Positions 15,161 to 17,402 of a stretch of DNA of 17,402 bases are shown piece by piece. Position numbers and translations under genes: made by a program. The first letter of the stretch is position 1. Each line of letters starts with the position of its first letter. The DNA is from Colimorpha_A sp964630635 (GTDB taxonomy: Bacteria > Bacillota > Clostridia > Oscillospirales > CAG-272), in assembly GCA_964630635.1 (NCBI GenBank), contig CAZVVM010000035.1, positions 1 through 17,402 on the forward strand. Direction: 5' to 3'. A model generated the notes under the pieces. The model made no database searches. It was not told where the DNA came from and saw only the letters and a program-made list of their open reading frames with translations.

Positions 15161-16681
15161 TTAGCTTATGATGTTGCCGTTTTCGTCGTAATATATGGAT
15201 GAAACTATATTACCGTTTTTGTCATAATGTTCTTCGATCTTTTTGTTTCCGTTTTCATAATAAAGAATTGCGATTCTGCTTCCGTCACTGTTCCAACGCT
15301 TTTCGTCAATTTTGTTGCCATCTTCATCATAATGTATTATTATACAGCTTCCATCAGTTTTTTCAAATTTTTCTGATTCCATTATGCCGTTTTCGCTGTA
15401 CCTCGTAGTATGCTCACTGCCGTCCTCGTTAAAAACGGTGTGGGATTGCACGTTGCCATTTTCATAGTAATCTGTATCCCACATTATTCCCGCACTACCG
15501 TAGCATCTCTTACTCGATACGCTTCCGTCATCGTAATACTTCACTTCGATCTTATTGCCGTCATCGTCATATTCAAAATATCTATCATAGATAAGATTAT
15601 CATCTAAATCATATGTTTTGGAATAAATTTGTTTTCCCGTCGAATTATAGCTGTCAAGATCATAACCTACTACATCCTCCAAGTTCTCACCATAGGTATT
15701 ACTTTTAACGATATAGATAGAATCATCTGCTTCCGTATCGTACAACACCTCACCGTTAGGCAAAAACACAACATTGCGCATCACAAGCTTTTTAAAGTCA
15801 AAATCGTCCTCCGGCACGACATCTCCTTTGATTATAGTCTCTTGTAAAAGGATTTTATTCTTATAATAAAGCTTTATTCTTGTGCAGATATTTCCACCGT
15901 TTTCGAATGTTTCGGTTTTCTCCGATAACGAGCTATTGTCGTGCAATGGCGTTCGATTTCCATACTGATCCACAACATAGAAGAGAGCTTCTTCCAAATT
16001 GAACACAGCCGGATCCGTTTCGTGTCCGGACGGAACAAGAGTAATGATAATTGAATCGTCCAATTTCATCTCAACCATTATCGGCTTTTTCAAAACACGC
16101 CTGCACCACCAAATAAATTTATTATCATTTGTGTAACAAGTTTCGACGCGTTCGTTTTCCCTGCCCTCGTCAATATTTTCTTTTGTTTCGAGTCTCGACC
16201 CGTCATCATAATATGTTATGTTTGTTCTTTGAGTCCACAACACATTACCTTTTTCATCGTAACCCGTGTTATCATAATAGCTTCTGTCTTCGCTATATTG
16301 CATTACCCTTGACAGATAGCCGTTTGAATAATACTCTTCTCTGTACAGCAAATTGTTATCCGTGTATTTGTATTTGTACGAATAGTTTTCTTGATTCGCA
16401 TCGCAAATTGTATTCTGCAATATAAGATTACCGTTTTCGTCATACTCATAGGTGGTAATCGAAACGACGCCTTTGCCGTCATCATTCGTCTCTTTGGTCA
16501 ACTTACCGTCCTCGCGGTATTCATTGACAAGCTTGCCGCCGTCCTCGTCGTACTCGATAGATTGCTTTAAATTTCCGTTTTCGTAATACTCATAAACGGG
16601 CTTTGCTTCGTCTTCCTTATCACAGGAAAACATACAGAATACCATCAAAACGGCAAGCAGAATAGTTAAAAGTCTTTTCAT
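15161..16681 (-). CDS. Lipoprotein with MORN_2/YwqK-like sequence repeats
   Basis: The protein has 506 residues and unknown function. The ATG at 16681 has GGAGG five bases upstream and starts a lipoprotein signal (MKRLLTILLAVLMVFCMFSC, Cys20 as the likely lipid-bearing residue). An in-frame ATG at 16729 would lie inside the leader terminator. Mature residues of about 28-190 and 335-506 consist of ~20-residue units of the type YYENGNLKQSIEYDEDGGK and YYENGNKKIEEHYDKNGN, resembling MORN_2 repeats of YwqK-family proteins. They are rich in Asp, Asn, Glu and Tyr. A central block (about 195-330, with WWCRRVLKKPIMVEMKLDDS and VFNLEEALFYVVDQYGNRTPL) breaks the repeat and looks like a separate domain. 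The gene is visibly A/T-richer than its neighbours and uses more A/T-ending codons. It stands alone behind a structured leader. It could bind a surface partner, be a YwqK-type immunity or antitoxin homologue, or have a structural role; none is shown. Confidence 0.8.
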   Translation of the reverse strand: MKRLLTILLAVLMVFCMFSCDKEDEAKPVYEYYENGNLKQSIEYDEDGGKLVNEYREDGKLTKETNDDGKGVVSITTYEYDENGNLILQNTICDANQENYSYKYKYTDNNLLYREEYYSNGYLSRVMQYSEDRSYYDNTGYDEKGNVLWTQRTNITYYDDGSRLETKENIDEGRENERVETCYTNDNKFIWWCRRVLKKPIMVEMKLDDSIIITLVPSGHETDPAVFNLEEALFYVVDQYGNRTPLHDNSSLSEKTETFENGGNICTRIKLYYKNKILLQETIIKGDVVPEDDFDFKKLVMRNVVFLPNGEVLYDTEADDSIYIVKSNTYGENLEDVVGYDLDSYNSTGKQIYSKTYDLDDNLIYDRYFEYDDDGNKIEVKYYDDGSVSSKRCYGSAGIMWDTDYYENGNVQSHTVFNEDGSEHTTRYSENGIMESEKFEKTDGSCIIIHYDEDGNKIDEKRWNSDGSRIAILYYENGNKKIEEHYDKNGNIVSSIYYDENGNIIS

Positions 16682-16691
16682 AAAAACCTCC

Positions 16692-16727
16692 AAAAAATAA
16701 AAAGTGCGCCAACCGAAGCTGACGCAC
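16692..16727 (-). terminator. UUCG-loop intrinsic terminator in the lipoprotein leader
   Basis: On the minus strand a 10-bp stem (16718-16727 with 16704-16713, two G-U pairs) closes a UUCG tetraloop and is followed by UUUUUAUUUUUU (16692-16703). The U run touches the GGAGG ribosome site (16687-16691) of the lipoprotein gene. It therefore either ends a separate small RNA or works as an attenuator. Confidence 0.9.
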
Positions 16728-16747
16728 AAAAACGCAAACTCCGGTTG
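16710..16747 (-). promoter_or_regulatory. Candidate antiterminator stem competing with the terminator
   Basis: On the minus strand CAACCGGAG (16747-16739) can pair over 9 bp, with one G-U, with CUUCGGUUG (16718-16710). The latter covers the loop and most of the 3' arm of the terminator, so the two structures exclude each other. The first strand starts two bases after the terminal stem of the upstream RNA domain, a layout seen in riboswitch and attenuator expression platforms. Confidence 0.55.
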
Positions 16748-16913
16748 TCGCCAAACAAACTTATACAGAAAGGGTATTCACACACTCAAATCTGTGGAAT
16801 TTGCATTTTGTCAAATCCATTAATTTGAGTATGAGAAAAAATGATACAATTATCCCCTAAAAAAGATAAAAATACCCCTTGGCATCTGTATATTAAGTTC
16901 GTTTGGCGATTTC

Positions 16914-16942
16914 ATTTTATCACGGTAAAGCATTTTTGTCAA
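16914..16942 (-). promoter_or_regulatory. SigA-type promoter for the structured leader and lipoprotein
   Basis: On the minus strand, TTGACA (16937-16942) and TAAAAT (16914-16919) are spaced by 17 bases. The predicted start, about seven bases further on, falls on the first base pairs of the long terminal stem. A second, weaker internal candidate is TTGAGT, 18 bases, TATAAG, within 16764-16793. Confidence 0.88.
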
Positions 16943-16964
16943 TAGCGAATTGTCGATTTTTGCC

Positions 16965-17040
16965 TCCAACTCCGAAGTAGTTTGCTACGCAACCTACGGG
17001 AGGTGGATTTTTGCGAAGCACAAAGACGGAAGGAGCACGC
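16965..17040. repeat. Dispersed repeat, inverted relative to the copy at the left edge
   Basis: The block GGGAGGTGGATTTTTGCGAAG (first 20 bases from 16999), followed by AAGACGGAAGGAGC, matches in order the reverse complement of the element at 44-80. The preceding GAAGTAGTTTGCTACGCAAC contains a GTAG...CTAC/GTTG-like palindrome. No coding region is supported. The next bases, 17041-17120, show nothing I can identify. Confidence 0.5.
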
Positions 17041-17120
17041 GTTGAACAGTATTATAGAAAGTTGCCCATCTCATTAGAGCGGTTCCGTAAATACTTGATG
17101 TCGAGCGTTTCTCGCCCGAT

Positions 17121-17162
17121 GGCTCCTCCACCGCTTCGCGGAGCCCCCTCCCGGAGGGAGCC
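17121..17162. repeat. Palindromic repeat unit upstream of the catalase terminator
   Basis: The unit runs GGCTCC ... CGCTTCGCG ... GGAGCC, then CCCTC-CCGG-GAGGG-like arms, ending GGGAGCC. It resembles the left unit at 11373-11420 in the other orientation. It contains several mutually exclusive short stems and no gene. Confidence 0.5.
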
Positions 17163-17166
17163 AAAC

Positions 17167-17192
17167 AAAAAAGAGCCGTTCGGCTCTTTTTT
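17167..17192 (-). terminator. Rho-independent terminator after the manganese catalase gene
   Basis: An 11-bp stem with arms AAAAAAGAGCC and GGCTCTTTTTT has a 4-base loop. On the minus strand it is followed by TTTTTTG. Its A-rich arm overlaps the TAA stop codon of the catalase gene. Confidence 0.9.
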
Positions 17193-17402
17193 AGCATCCG
17201 CGTTTATCGGCGGGGTTGAAGTAGTAGAAGTTCTTGCTGTCAAGCTGATCCTGTACCATTCCGAGGGCTTCACCGAACCTCTGGAAATGCACGATCTCGC
17301 GCTGACGCAGGAAGCGTATCGGCGCGATGACGTCGGGGTCGTCGACGAGCTTGAGAATGTTATCGTAGGTCGTTCTCGCCTTCTGCTCTGCTGCGAACTC
17401 AT
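17191..17402 (-). CDS. Manganese catalase/CotJC-type protein, C-terminal part (gene runs off the window)
   Basis: Only the last 70 codons are present, with TAA at 17193-17191; the start lies to the right of the window. The visible part reads EFAAEQKARTTYDNILKLVDD, first 20 residues, then DPDVIAPIRFLRQREIVHFQRFGEAL. This is the last helix pair of the manganese catalase ferritin-like fold; the REIVH motif supplies metal ligands. It ends with MVQDQLDSKNFYYFNPADKRGC. Proteins of this type are either dimanganese catalases that break down hydrogen peroxide or the spore-coat homologue CotJC. In a genome with gerW-like and dac genes a spore-coat role is plausible, but the missing N-terminus and upstream neighbours (cotJA/cotJB) would decide. 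The longer open frame in another phase here is a shadow. Confidence 0.85.
   Translation of the reverse strand, partial: EFAAEQKARTTYDNILKLVDDPDVIAPIRFLRQREIVHFQRFGEALGMVQDQLDSKNFYYFNPADKRGC

Larger units (their letters stand above)
16692..16908 (-). ncRNA. Structured leader or small RNA of unrecognised class
   Basis: The predicted transcript starts at about 16907. Its first bases CGCCAAAC (16908-16901) pair with GUUUGGCG (16756-16749). The stem continues inward: GAACUU with AAGUUU, AUACAGA with UCUGUAU and AAGGG-GUAUU with AAUACCCUU, interrupted by small bulges. Beyond a strongly asymmetric internal loop of about 40 nt on the 5' side, which itself holds a small UUAUC/GAUAA hairpin, an apical rod is formed. 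CAUACUCAAAU (16832-16822) pairs over 11 bp with AUUUGAGUGUG (16792-16782), topped by GGAUUUG/CAAAUUCC. The element ends in an intrinsic terminator. The total of about 215 nt and the rod shape recall 6S RNA, but the central bubble is one-sided, unlike typical 6S. I do not recognise a known riboswitch. Confidence 0.6.

Noticed and set aside
16760..16819. 19-codon frame MDLTKCKFHRFECVNTLSV in the leader, a possible leader peptide
   Set aside because: No ribosome site precedes its ATG, the sequence lies in the apical stem, and it has no run of a single regulatory amino acid.
16692..16908. Leader as a known riboswitch, T-box or SRP RNA
   Set aside because: I could not find the conserved motifs I know for T-box, c-di-GMP, SAM, lysine, glycine or cobalamin classes, nor the GGAA-capped SRP helix. 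A 6S RNA remains possible but is not shown.
17049..17054. TATAAT on the minus strand at the right edge as a promoter
   Set aside because: There is no acceptable -35 box 16-18 bases upstream, and it lies within a repeat-rich gap after a terminator.
17052..17402. 116-codon frame at the right edge rich in Ser/Thr/Arg
   Set aside because: It is out of phase with the manganese catalase C-terminus, which shows clear family motifs ending at 17191, and it runs on through the terminator and repeat.
1..17402. CRISPR arrays, tRNA or rRNA genes, phage or transposase genes
   Set aside because: I looked on both strands and saw no regularly spaced direct repeats, no cloverleaf with TTCRANNC-type arms, and no integrase or transposase reading frame.

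Overview
The window looks like a chromosomal segment of a spore-forming, probably uncultured gut-type Clostridia bacterium (Oscillospirales/Christensenellales-like). This placement is inferred from gene content and order, from strong SigA-type promoters with GGAGG ribosome sites, and from G+C-rich dispersed intergenic repeats of the kind common in such genomes. It is not a phylogenetic result.

Layout. Positions 171-1802 (minus) carry a cytoplasmic GH20 hexosaminidase with its own promoter. Positions 1973-11263 (minus) are one long, tightly packed gene string, read from right to left: ymdB-type phosphodiesterase, lon, engB, an M50 membrane protease, scpA, scpB, a DUF2953 membrane protein, a GerW/YtfJ sporulation protein, a D-Ala-D-Ala carboxypeptidase and an RluB-type pseudouridine synthase. 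A consensus promoter lies at its head (11284-11312) and terminator-like hairpins at its tail (1864-1970). The string links RNA turnover, proteolysis, ribosome assembly, chromosome condensation and sporulation or cell-wall functions. Positions 11500-13264 (minus) hold a two-gene unit, lipid kinase then YihY membrane protein. It is divergent from a plus-strand unit at 13412-15116, asnA plus a HAD phosphatase. A bidirectional terminator separates the latter from a minus-strand repeat lipoprotein (15161-16681). The right edge holds the C-terminus of a manganese catalase/CotJC-type protein.

The most interesting region is 16692-16942, upstream of the lipoprotein. A consensus promoter starts a roughly 215-nt leader whose first base begins a long imperfect terminal stem spanning 160 nt. 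The leader ends in a textbook 10-bp UUCG terminator touching the lipoprotein ribosome site. A 9-bp alternative stem shares bases with the terminator, as in a transcription attenuator. I do not recognise this RNA as a known riboswitch class. A 6S-like small RNA is one alternative, and a MITE-like palindrome another.

Five intergenic regions are filled with hairpin-rich dispersed repeats (1-121, 1905-1970, 2760-2896, 11373-11490, 16965-17162). Related copies lie in opposite orientation at the two ends of the window.
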